Origin: Pseudoduganella armeniaca
Lineage (GTDB): Bacteria; Pseudomonadota; Gammaproteobacteria; Burkholderiales; Burkholderiaceae_D
Assembly (NCBI RefSeq): GCF_003028855.1
Contig: NZ_CP028324.1
Location: 1,178,001 to 1,242,000 of the forward strand
Length of the DNA: 64,000 nucleotides
Direction of reading: 5' to 3'
In this document: one piece after another, positions 29,751-41,877 of the stretch
Layout of the letters: the number at the start of each line of letters is the position of its first letter
Numbering within the stretch: position 1 is the first letter of the stretch
Position numbers and translations under genes: made by a program
The notes under the pieces: model-generated
What the model saw: the letters and a program-made list of their open reading frames with translations, nothing else
Told to the model about the DNA's origin: nothing
Database searches by the model: none

Positions 29751-30899
29751 ATGCGCGGGGTACTGTTGTTTGCCGGAGCCTGGCTGGCAGCCGGGTGCGC
29801 GGCGGCGCCTTACCGGCCGGCGACGGACGACACGGTCGTGACGACCGTCGCCCGGCGCGCCGGCATGCCGGAAATCCGCCAGCTGCAGGCGCGGCTGGCG
29901 GCGGCGCCGGCCGACCTGCCAACGGCACTGGCCCTGGCGCGCCGCTATGTCGCGCTGGGCCGGGCCGAAGCCGACCCGCGCTATTTCGGTCATGCCCAGG
30001 CCGTGCTGGCGCCGTGGTGGGGCCGTGCCGACGCGCCACCCGAGGTGCGGCTTCTGCGCGCGCAGTTGCTGCAGAACGCCCACCAGTTCAGCGCCGCGCT
30101 GGCCGACCTGCAGGCGGTCACGGTGAGCCAGCCCCGCAATGCCGAAGCCTGGCTGACGCAGGCCGTGGTGCAGGCGGTGCAGGGCGACCATGCCGGCGCG
30201 ACGGCCAGTTGCGCGCGCGTGACCACGCTGGCGGACCAGCTGGCGGGCTTCGCCTGCCTGGCCGCGGCCAGCGCCAACACGGCGCGCATGGCCGCCAGCG
30301 AGCGTCTGCTCGCGGCCACGCTGGAACGCAGCGCCGGTGCGCCGGACGAAGTGCGGGTATGGGCGTTGACCTTGCTGGCGGAATCGGCGGCCCGGCGCGG
30401 CGCTGCCGGCACGTCCGAGCGGTATTACCTGATGGCGCTGGCCCTGGCGCCAAACGACCACTACCTGCTGGGCGCCTATGCCGATTTCCTGCTCGACGCG
30501 GGACGCCCCGCCGAGGTACTGGCCTTGCTGCGCGCACGGCACCGCATCGACGCGCTGCTGCTGCGTTATGCGCTGGCATTGCGGGCCGCCGGTGGGCAGC
30601 GGGCGGCGCTGGCGGCAGCCGTCGCCGAACTGCAGGCACGCTTCGACGCGGCCGCCCAGCGCGGCGACAGCGTCCACCTGCGCGAGGAGGCGCGCTTCAT
30701 GCTGCACCTGCGCGGCGAGCCAGCCGCCGCGCTGGCGCTGGCCCGGCAGAACTGGCAGGTGCAGAAAGAACCGGCCGACCTGCGCATCCTGCTCGAGGCG
30801 GCGCAACTGGCCGGTGACGAACGCACCGCGCGGGCGGCGCGCGACTGGATGCGCCGCAACGGCACGCAGGACGTCATGCTGGCCGGGAGCCGGCCATGA
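29751..30899 (+). CDS. TPR-like lipoprotein
   Basis: The 382-residue protein starts MRGVLLFAGAWLAAGC with a lipobox ending in Cys16. Alpha-helical repeats follow, with tetratricopeptide-like spacing (LARRYVALGRAEADPRYF, LRAQLLQNAHQFSAALADL, AEAWLTQAVVQAVQGDHAGA). Such proteins usually scaffold envelope complexes. The longer frame from 29556 lacks a signal and overlaps the small lipoprotein gene. The stop overlaps the next gene by 4 nt (ATGA), so the two are translationally coupled. Confidence 0.78.
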   Translation: MRGVLLFAGAWLAAGCAAAPYRPATDDTVVTTVARRAGMPEIRQLQARLAAAPADLPTALALARRYVALGRAEADPRYFGHAQAVLAPWWGRADAPPEVRLLRAQLLQNAHQFSAALADLQAVTVSQPRNAEAWLTQAVVQAVQGDHAGATASCARVTTLADQLAGFACLAAASANTARMAASERLLAATLERSAGAPDEVRVWALTLLAESAARRGAAGTSERYYLMALALAPNDHYLLGAYADFLLDAGRPAEVLALLRARHRIDALLLRYALALRAAGGQRAALAAAVAELQARFDAAAQRGDSVHLREEARFMLHLRGEPAAALALARQNWQVQKEPADLRILLEAAQLAGDERTARAARDWMRRNGTQDVMLAGSRP

Positions 30900-32038
30900 G
30901 GGGGCGCCCGATCGTCTCGCCCTGGGCGCTGCTGATCATGCTGCTCGCCTGCCTGCTGTGCGAGCCGGCCCGCGCGCACAAGCCCAGCGACAGCTACCTG
31001 ACCTTGCGCCTCGATGGCGAACGCATCGAGGCGCGCTGGGACATCGCGCTGCGCGACCTGGACTTCGCCATCGGTCTCGACGGCAACGACGATGGCCGCC
31101 TGACATGGAACGAGCTCCGCGCGCGCCGTGGCGCCATCGCCGCCTACGCGCTGGCACGGCTGCACATCGCCTCGGCGGACGGCGACTGCCCGCTGGTGGC
31201 GCGCGGCCAGCTGGTGGACGATCATACGGACGGCGCCTACACGGTGCTGACACTGGAAGGCGCGTGTCGCGCGCCGCCCACGCGGCTGCTGGTCGATTAC
31301 CGCTTGTTCGCCGGCACGGACGCCCAGCACCGTGGCTTGCTGCGCATCGACCACGGTGCCGTCGTGCAGACGGCCATCCTGGGTGGCGAGCGGCCGCGCC
31401 AGGCGCTGGAGCTGGAGCGTGTATCGGCCGCGCGCCAGTTCCTGGCCTACGTGTGGCACGGCACCTGGCATATCTGGATCGGTTTCGACCACATCCTGTT
31501 CCTGGTCTCGCTGCTGCTGCCTGCGGTGCTGGTGCGGCAGGGCGGGACGTGGGTGCGTGCGCCCGACCTGCGCACGGCGGCGGCGGACGTGGTGAAGACG
31601 GTCAGTGCATTCACGATCGCGCATTCGGTGACGCTGGCGCTGGCGGTGCTGGAGGTGGTCAGCCTGCCGTCGCGTTGGGTGGAGTCGGCGATCGCGCTGT
31701 CGGTCGTGTTGGCGGCGCTGAACAACGTGTGGCCGCGCGTTCTGGCGCGGCGCTGGCTGGCCGCGCTGGTGTTCGGCCTCGTGCATGGCTTCGGTTTTGC
31801 CGGCGTGCTGGCCGACCTGGGCTTGCCGCGCGGCGCGCTGGCGCTGTCGTTGCTGGGGTTCAATGTGGGCGTCGAGCTGGGGCAGCTGGCCATCGTCGCT
31901 GTCGTGCTGCCGGCAACGTTCGCGCTGCGCGGCACGAGGGTATACCGCCGCACCCTGATGCCAGGCGGCTCGCTCGTCATCGCACTGGTGGCGCTGGCGT
32001 GGCTGGGGGAGCGGGCGTTCGACTTCCGATTGGCTTAA
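30896..32038 (+). CDS. HupE/UreJ-family membrane protein with EF-hand-like loop
   Basis: The 380-residue protein has a signal peptide (about 1-27, ending ARA). A periplasmic domain (28-175) follows, then about six membrane helices (HIWIGFDHILFLVSLLLPA onward) of the HupE/UreJ_2 type, including GFDHILF and FGLVHGFGFAG. HupE/UreJ proteins are linked to nickel or cobalt handling, but this long form is of unknown function. Residues 62-73 (DGNDDGRLTWNE) match a complete EF-hand calcium loop, with D62, N64, D66, G67, L69 and E73 in place. Last gene of the DUF4331 operon. Confidence 0.82.
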   Translation: MRGRPIVSPWALLIMLLACLLCEPARAHKPSDSYLTLRLDGERIEARWDIALRDLDFAIGLDGNDDGRLTWNELRARRGAIAAYALARLHIASADGDCPLVARGQLVDDHTDGAYTVLTLEGACRAPPTRLLVDYRLFAGTDAQHRGLLRIDHGAVVQTAILGGERPRQALELERVSAARQFLAYVWHGTWHIWIGFDHILFLVSLLLPAVLVRQGGTWVRAPDLRTAAADVVKTVSAFTIAHSVTLALAVLEVVSLPSRWVESAIALSVVLAALNNVWPRVLARRWLAALVFGLVHGFGFAGVLADLGLPRGALALSLLGFNVGVELGQLAIVAVVLPATFALRGTRVYRRTLMPGGSLVIALVALAWLGERAFDFRLA

Positions 32039-32045
32039 TAGCACC

Positions 32046-32096
32046 GGGGGCAGGCACGTTCTTCAGGTCGAAGACCTGAAGAACGTGCCTGCCCCC
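32046..32096. repeat. Perfect 24-bp hairpin element (GGGGGCAGGCACG arms)
   Basis: Arms 32046-32069 and 32073-32096 are perfectly complementary over 24 bp, with a 3-nt loop GAA. It lies between two convergent genes (HupE-like and anti-sigma), 7 bp and 5 bp from their ends. It may act as a bidirectional transcription stop despite lacking a U-tract. Confidence 0.85.
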
Positions 32097-32101
32097 TCGG
32101 T

Positions 32102-32803
32102 TTATAACAACCTCACCCAACTACCCTTGTACAGCACCGGCCCGGTCGGCGCATTCGGATTGGGCGAGCCGCCTTTTGGCTCCAGGCTGATGGCCAGCAT
32201 CGCCACGTCGCTGCCCAGCGCACGGTCATTCAGCGGCAGCTGGGCGGCCCCCTTGTCGTCCAGGATCCCCAGCGAACGCGGCGTGCCCTGCTGCGTGATG
32301 GCCCATAGCTGCAGTGTGCGTTCGTCCGGCACGGCGGTCTGGCCCAGCACACGCACGGCGATGACGCCGCTGCGGTGGTCGGCCGTGACGACGAGGGCAG
32401 CCTGGGCGCGCTCGTCCGTCAGTGTCGCTACCGTATCGACCTGCGCCGCTGGTCGCTGCAGTGCCAGCACCAGCGCGAGCGCCGTGGCGGCGGCGGTGCC
32501 GGTCAGGCCCAGCGTGCGCCACCACTGCAGCGGGTCGCGGTGCCAGAACTGCCAGCGCTTCGGCGGCGGTTCCAGGTGCAGGCGCCGTTCGATGGCGCGC
32601 CAGACCCGTGCGCGCGGTGCCCGCTCGCCGCTGAATTCGCCCAGCGGCACCAGGCGCCCATGCCATTCCTGCACCAGGCGGCGCAGCGCCGCGTCGCCAT
32701 GCAGCCAGCCTTCGAAGCGGCGTCGTGCGCCGCCCTTCAGGGTGCCCAGCACGTATTCGGCGGCCAGGCGGTCGCGCAGTTCCGGATTGTCGCGGATGTT
32801 CAC
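32102..32803 (-). CDS. Anti-sigma factor (RskA/ChrR-like membrane anti-sigma)
   Basis: The 233-residue protein begins NIRDNPELRDRLAAEYVLGTLKG, the pattern of RskA-type anti-sigma N-terminal domains. One membrane helix follows (about 102-120, GLTGTAAATALALVLALQ) and then a periplasmic RskA C-terminal domain with RTLQLWAI and DDKGAAQLPL. It should hold the ECF factor inactive at the membrane until a signal arrives. I chose GTG 32803, which overlaps the sigma stop as GTGA and gives the family N-terminus; the longer frame to 32857 overlaps the sigma gene. Confidence 0.85.
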   Translation of the reverse strand: MNIRDNPELRDRLAAEYVLGTLKGGARRRFEGWLHGDAALRRLVQEWHGRLVPLGEFSGERAPRARVWRAIERRLHLEPPPKRWQFWHRDPLQWWRTLGLTGTAAATALALVLALQRPAAQVDTVATLTDERAQAALVVTADHRSGVIAVRVLGQTAVPDERTLQLWAITQQGTPRSLGILDDKGAAQLPLNDRALGSDVAMLAISLEPKGGSPNPNAPTGPVLYKGSWVRLL

Positions 32804-33384
32804 AGCCCCTCCCGCGCCAGGCAGGTCTTCAGCTTCGCCAGGCCTCGCCGGATCCACGTCTTGACGGTGCCGATCGGCAGCGCGAGCTGCTGCGCCACCT
32901 CGCTGTGCGACAGGTCATGGAAAAAGGCCAAGCCGATCGCCTGGCGCTGCGCGCGCTCCAGCGCGGCCATGCACTGCGCCAGCGCGCGTGCTTCGGTGCT
33001 GGCCTGCAGCGATTGGGCCGGGCCCGGGCCCGTGTCCTCGATATTGTTCATGACTTCCACGTCGAATTGGGCCGCATCGATGTCCGGCGCGTTGCCCGCG
33101 CGGCGCAGGATGTCGAGGGCCTTGTTGCGCACGATCGCCGCCATCCACGTCATCGGCGCCGCCAGCGACGCCTGGTAGGTGCCGGCGGCGTGCCAGATCG
33201 AGACGAAGGCGTCTTGCAGCGCCTCCTCGGCCAGCTCGTGCTTGCGTAATATACGCAGCGCGAAGCCGAACAGTTTCGGCGACGTGGCCGCGTACAGCGC
33301 CTGGAATGCCCGCGCGTCGCGCCGGGCCGCGCCGAGCAGCCACGTACGCAACTGGTCCGGGTCGTTGGGAGTGTCGTAGGGCAC
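32800..33384 (-). CDS. ECF RNA polymerase sigma factor
   Basis: The 194-residue sigma-70 family protein contains only regions 2 and 4. Region 2 is visible as DARAFQALYAATSPKLFGFA and AEEALQDAFVSIWH. Region 4 is a helix-turn-helix (HSEVAQQLALPIGTVKTWIRRGL). It should direct polymerase to envelope-stress or signal-responsive promoters and is controlled by the coupled anti-sigma. The start is uncertain: a TTG at 33477 would add 31 low-complexity residues, while GTG 33384 gives normal family length. Neither has a clear ribosome site. It is divergent from the M64 peptidase gene. Confidence 0.87.
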   Translation of the reverse strand: MPYDTPNDPDQLRTWLLGAARRDARAFQALYAATSPKLFGFALRILRKHELAEEALQDAFVSIWHAAGTYQASLAAPMTWMAAIVRNKALDILRRAGNAPDIDAAQFDVEVMNNIEDTGPGPAQSLQASTEARALAQCMAALERAQRQAIGLAFFHDLSHSEVAQQLALPIGTVKTWIRRGLAKLKTCLAREGL

Positions 33385-33517
33385 GGCGCAGGTGGAAGGT
33401 TGGGATGTCCAGAGGGTAGCGTGCTTCCGGCCGTCCGGCAAGTCGCCGCTGTACCGGGGCGGGACAGGCGCATACAATAGCCGCCAAATCCCTCATCCGT
33501 GACCAACAGGAGACACC

Positions 33518-34930
33518 ATGCGCTGTATCCATCATCTTCTTGCCGCCACCGCATTCATCGCCACGGGCGCCCTGGCCGCCCAGCCGGCGACCGTGCGGGT
33601 CGACTACCTCCACAGTGGCAACGCGCTGGTCGAATCGTATGCGCTCGAGCGCGTCGTCATCGAGCCGCTGCCGTGGCCGGGCGACATGACGCGCACCGTG
33701 GACGACACCGACCGCGGCATCAACAAGGTCGAGGTGGTGGATGCGAAGACGGGCCAGCTGCTGTATTCGCGCGGCTTCTCGACGATCTTCGGCGAGTGGC
33801 GCAGCACCGAGGAGGCGAACAAGGCGTCGCGCGCGTTCGGCGAGTCGGTGCGCTTTCCCAAGCCGGACCGGCCGGTCAAGGTGCGCATCCTGAAGCGCGA
33901 CGAACGCAACCTGTTCTCCATCGTTTGGACCGCCGACATCGACACGGACGCGCTGGACGTGGTGCGCAGGCAGCCGCCGGCGCCGGCACAGCCGCTGCCG
34001 ATCCGCGTCAGCGGGCCGTCGCCGCAGAAGGTCGACCTGCTGATCCTGGGCGACGGCTATACCAAGGGCGACATGAAGAAGTTCGAACAGAGCGCGCGCC
34101 GGCTGGCCGACTACCTGTTCACGGTATCGCCGTTCCGCGAGCGCGCCAACGACTTCAACGTGTGGGCGCTGGCCGTGCCGACGCAGGAATCGGGCGTCAG
34201 CCGGCCGTCCACCAACACGCACCATGCCTCCGCGCTGAACACCCGCTACGACATCTTCGGCAGCGAGCGCTACGTGCTGACGACGGACAACCGCGCCCTG
34301 CGCGACATCGCCCAGCACGCCCCGTACGAGTTCATCGAAATCCTCGTCAACAACGATACCTATGGTGGCGGCGGCATCTACGGCCAGTTCAGCACCGCCG
34401 CCGCCAACAACGACTGGGCCAACTACCTGTTCGTGCACGAATTCGGCCACCACTTCGCCGGCCTGGCGGACGAGTACTACACGTCGCCGGTGGCGTATCA
34501 ATCCACGGGCGAACGGATGGAACCGTGGGAGCCGAACGTGACGGCGTTAAAGGATCCGGCCAATCTCAAGTGGCGCCACCACGTGACGGCCGGCGTGCCG
34601 CTGCCGACGCCGTGGCCCAAAGCCGAATACGAAACGCACTCGCGCGAATACCAGAAGGTGCGCGCCCAGCTGCGCAAGGAGAATCGGCCGGAAAGCGAGA
34701 TGAACAAGCTGTTCCGCGACGACCTGGCCTGGACCAATGCGCTGTTCTCGAAAGCACCGCACCGGCATGCGGTCGGGGCGTTCGAAGGCGCCAACTATGA
34801 GGCGACCGGGTATTACCGCTCGCAGCAGCAGTGCCTGATGTTCGACCGCAGCGAGGCATTCTGCGCCGTCTGCGCCGAGGCCATCGGGCAAACCATCGAC
34901 CTGTATTCGCGGCCCGCCGCCGCCCGTTAA
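33518..34930 (+). CDS. M64-family (IgA-peptidase-like) secreted metallopeptidase
   Basis: The 470-residue protein has a signal peptide (ending GALAA). An N-terminal beta domain (about 25-150) follows, then a catalytic domain starting VDLLILGDGYT. The zinc motif HEFGHHFAGLADEYY starts at H307, with a Met-turn-like region further on and a Cys pair near the end (FCAVCAE). M64 peptidases degrade extracellular proteins; IgA specificity is only known for one clostridial member and is not implied. Ribosome site CAGGAGA precedes the ATG. It shares a divergent promoter region with the ECF sigma gene. Confidence 0.87.
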   Translation: MRCIHHLLAATAFIATGALAAQPATVRVDYLHSGNALVESYALERVVIEPLPWPGDMTRTVDDTDRGINKVEVVDAKTGQLLYSRGFSTIFGEWRSTEEANKASRAFGESVRFPKPDRPVKVRILKRDERNLFSIVWTADIDTDALDVVRRQPPAPAQPLPIRVSGPSPQKVDLLILGDGYTKGDMKKFEQSARRLADYLFTVSPFRERANDFNVWALAVPTQESGVSRPSTNTHHASALNTRYDIFGSERYVLTTDNRALRDIAQHAPYEFIEILVNNDTYGGGGIYGQFSTAAANNDWANYLFVHEFGHHFAGLADEYYTSPVAYQSTGERMEPWEPNVTALKDPANLKWRHHVTAGVPLPTPWPKAEYETHSREYQKVRAQLRKENRPESEMNKLFRDDLAWTNALFSKAPHRHAVGAFEGANYEATGYYRSQQQCLMFDRSEAFCAVCAEAIGQTIDLYSRPAAAR

Positions 34931-35053
34931 TAGTAAGAAAAGCAACAAGATGTTTCAACGTACGGTAGCGCACAGTTGATGGCAGTTGGAAAGTTTATTC
35001 TGATCACGTGACAAGAAGAAAACAACGCAAACCACTAAGAAAGGTGCCAAATC

Positions 35054-35542
35054 ATGAATAAACTGCTCGCAACCCTGATCGCCGGTGTTTTCGCTACCGC
35101 TGCCCACGCCCAGACCGCTACCACCGCGCCAGTGAACAACAACGTCGCCGAGGCACAGGCGGATGCCCAGAAGGACATCGCCAAGGCGCAGGAAAAAGAA
35201 GCGAAGAAGGTGGCGGACGCCAACGAAGACGTCGCGAAGGCCCAGCACAAGGCAGACAAGAAAAAAGCCAAGGCCGCACATAAGGCCGACAAGGAATACG
35301 CCAAAGCCAACGAAAAAGTGGCTGAAGCCGATCCGGAAGACAAGCTGAAAGCCGAAGCCAAGGCCGACAAGAAAGTAGCGAAAGCCGAAGCCAAGGTCGC
35401 CAAGGCCGATGCCAAGGCCAACGAGAAAGTCGCCAAGGAAATGGCTGAGGCCGACAAGGAAAAAGCCCTGGCCGCCGCCAAGACCGACGAAGCCGTCGCC
35501 AAGGCCAATGCCGACGTGAAGAAGGAAGCCGCCAAGCACTAA
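35054..35542 (+). CDS. Exported Ala/Lys-rich coiled-coil protein
   Basis: The 162-residue protein has a signal peptide (ending AHAQ). The remaining 140 residues are almost only Ala, Lys, Glu, Asp and Val in heptad-like repeats (KVAKAEAKVAKADAKANEKV). It is predicted to be a single long helix or coiled coil in the periplasm. Sequence of this composition is biased, so homology searches will be misleading. A clear ribosome site (AAGGTG) and a strong terminator support expression. Role unknown; Lpp-like spacer or stress-related proteins are options. Confidence 0.7.
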   Translation: MNKLLATLIAGVFATAAHAQTATTAPVNNNVAEAQADAQKDIAKAQEKEAKKVADANEDVAKAQHKADKKKAKAAHKADKEYAKANEKVAEADPEDKLKAEAKADKKVAKAEAKVAKADAKANEKVAKEMAEADKEKALAAAKTDEAVAKANADVKKEAAKH

Positions 35543-35558
35543 GCTGGGCGCTTGCCGG

Positions 35559-35597
35559 AAAACCGCCGTGCCGCGTCAGCGGGCGGCGGTTTTTTTT
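35559..35597 (+). terminator. Rho-independent terminator
   Basis: A 9-bp stem AAAACCGCC / GGCGGTTTT with a GC-rich loop runs into eight T residues, 16 bp after the stop of the Ala/Lys-rich protein gene. Confidence 0.85.
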
Positions 35598-35752
35598 GTT
35601 GTCGTTTTTTTGAAACTTTCGCGCATGAGGACTCCCTCTGGTGCGACGCCGAGCCGGCATTGGCAAGCCGTCCGCGCTTGAGCGAGATCAACGTCATTGC
35701 GGTACCAACGCGCAATCTGTGACCTCCCTTGATGTACTTCCATGGAGCAGTC

Positions 35753-36817
35753 ATGACGAAACCGATGGCTTTGATCTTGCAGGGTGGCGGCGCGCTGGGC
35801 GCTTTCGAATATGGTGTGGTGACCGGGCTGGTGGAAGAGGGCTGGCATCCGCGCGTCGTGACTGGCGTATCGATTGGCGCAATCAATGCGGCGTCGATCG
35901 CTGGCGCCAAGGGCGGCGACATCCCGGCCAGCCTGCACCGGATGTGGGATGCGATCACGCTGCCGGCGATGCCGCTGCTGCCGGCCGTCGTCCAGGCCAA
36001 TATGTCGCTGCTGGGCAATCCGAAATTCTGGCAGTCCCGGACGGACTACTGGAACATGCTGAGCTGGAACTCCCTGTGCAGCACGGCGCCCATGCACCGC
36101 ACGCTCGCGGCGCAGCTGGACTTCGAACAGCTCAACGATCCGCTGCATATCCGTTTCGGTGTCGCGGCCACCAGCCTGCATTCGGGCGGCCAGGTCACGT
36201 TTTCGAACTACACGGCGAAGGAGGCGCACATCGACACCGGTCACCACAAGGCGGTACGCACGCGCCTGACGCCGGCGCACGTGCTGGCCAGCGGCAGCCT
36301 GCCGCCGGGCTTCCCGGCTACCCGGATCGACGGCAAGGATTACTGGGACGGCGGCCTGTTCAGCAACACGCCCATCGATTCGCTGCTCAATTTGCTGGAA
36401 CCGGACGAAATCGACACGCTGCCGATCTTTGTCGTCGACCTGTTCCCGACGGACGACCAGCCGTCGCCGACGAACTTGCTGGAAGTGCAGACGCGCGCGA
36501 CGGCGCTGCAGTACCAGAACCGCTTCTGGGCGCAGTACGGCGGTAGCGGCAGACTCGAAGGGTTTCTCGCGATGCTGGCGGCGCTGGAGTCGGTGGCGGA
36601 CGGCACTGAGCTGGAGGGCATGCCGTCGTTTGCCTGGCTGATGCGGCTGCGGGCACTGAAGAATGTGCAGGTCATTGCGAGCACGCCCGCTGCGGCCGGC
36701 GGCGATCACGACTTCTCGTCCGGCGGCGTGCGCAATCTGTACGAGGCCGGCAGGGCGGCCGCGCGGCAGCACCTGGCCCGCTCGAGCGGGCGGCCGGCGC
36801 TGCGCGCCGCCGCTTGA
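35753..36817 (+). CDS. Patatin-like phospholipase
   Basis: The 354-residue protein starts MTKPMALILQGGGALGAFEYG, which includes the oxyanion loop GGGALG. The catalytic Ser is S40 in GVSIG and the partner Asp is D199 in DGGLFSNTP. These residues define the Ser-Asp dyad of bacterial patatins (RssA/YjjU relatives), which hydrolyse phospholipid or neutral-lipid acyl chains. No signal peptide is seen. I chose ATG 35753, which follows GGAG at 35744, over the TTG at 35729. The tandem repeat region starts 24 bp after its stop. Confidence 0.88.
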   Translation: MTKPMALILQGGGALGAFEYGVVTGLVEEGWHPRVVTGVSIGAINAASIAGAKGGDIPASLHRMWDAITLPAMPLLPAVVQANMSLLGNPKFWQSRTDYWNMLSWNSLCSTAPMHRTLAAQLDFEQLNDPLHIRFGVAATSLHSGGQVTFSNYTAKEAHIDTGHHKAVRTRLTPAHVLASGSLPPGFPATRIDGKDYWDGGLFSNTPIDSLLNLLEPDEIDTLPIFVVDLFPTDDQPSPTNLLEVQTRATALQYQNRFWAQYGGSGRLEGFLAMLAALESVADGTELEGMPSFAWLMRLRALKNVQVIASTPAAAGGDHDFSSGGVRNLYEAGRAAARQHLARSSGRPALRAAA

Positions 36818-36841
36818 GTACATTTGCGAGCCACCGAAGGA

Positions 36842-37066
36842 TCGGGCTTAGGGTCTGTCCCTTCGGGACTGACCCTGGTTTTTATTAGCGGCAGTGCCGT
36901 CACCTGATATTTTCGCAGGTCGGCTCCCGGTACATCATCGCCGCAGATAAAAACCGGGGTCAGTCCCCTGACACCGCCGCAGGCAAGAGCTGACGTTCTC
37001 GCTTAACGGGGACAGACCCCAAACCCGAGACGCTGACACCGCGGGTTACCGATTGACCCGCGGCAG
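36842..37066. repeat. 225-bp composite repeat, copy A
   Basis: First of two head-to-tail copies of a 225-bp unit starting TCGGGCTTAGGGTCTGTCCC. Each unit has two nested inverted pairs. The outer pair is GGGTCTGTCCC (near 36851) with GGGGACAGACCCC (near 37010). The inner pair is ACTGACCCTGGTTTTTAT with ATAAAAACCGGGGTCAGT. The motifs are those of the dispersed palindrome family, so the unit looks like a larger, MITE-like form. No coding potential. Confidence 0.85.
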
Positions 37067-37271
37067 TCGGGCTTAGGGTCTGTCCCTTCGGGACTGACCC
37101 TGGTTTTTATTAGCGGCAGTGCCGTCAACTGATATTTTCGCAGGTCGGCTCCCGGTATATCATCGCCGCAGATAAAAACCGGGGTCAGTCCCCTGACCCC
37201 GCCGCAGGCAAGAGCTGACGTTCTCGCTTAACGGGGACAGACCCCAAACCCGAGACACCGCGGGTTACCGA
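37067..37271. repeat. 225-bp composite repeat, copy B
   Basis: Nearly identical to copy A for about 200 bp, with a few substitutions (for example 'caact' for 'cacct' near 37126) and a 6-base deletion near 37255. The homology runs into the stop codon of parC at 37272-37274. Confidence 0.85.
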
Positions 37272-39605
<2,334 letters not shown>

Positions 39606-39620
39606 GATTACGTATCTCTA

Positions 39621-41618
<1,998 letters not shown>

Positions 41619-41877
41619 ACTGTAAATATTGCAATTCTTGAATTGGAAGCCCGTTGGCATGCCATGGGCGGATGCCTGCGCATTCTATATGCAACGAGGT
41701 GTCGGCAAGGAGTCCCGGCGGGATCCCGTGGCCGAAAAAAACCTGGATGGTACAACGGACAAGCCTGCTATTGTCGCTAAATACTGTACAAACATCCAGC
41801 CTTTTCGTGGGGCGGGTGCTGGCGGGGAGGCGGGAGGGCCACCGACGCGTGCGCGCATCGGTGGCGGGAAGGAGACG

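Noticed and set aside
33385..33477. N-terminal extension of the ECF sigma factor from a TTG at 33477
   Set aside because: The added residues are low complexity, there is no convincing ribosome site, and the shorter form has normal ECF length. The start remains uncertain.
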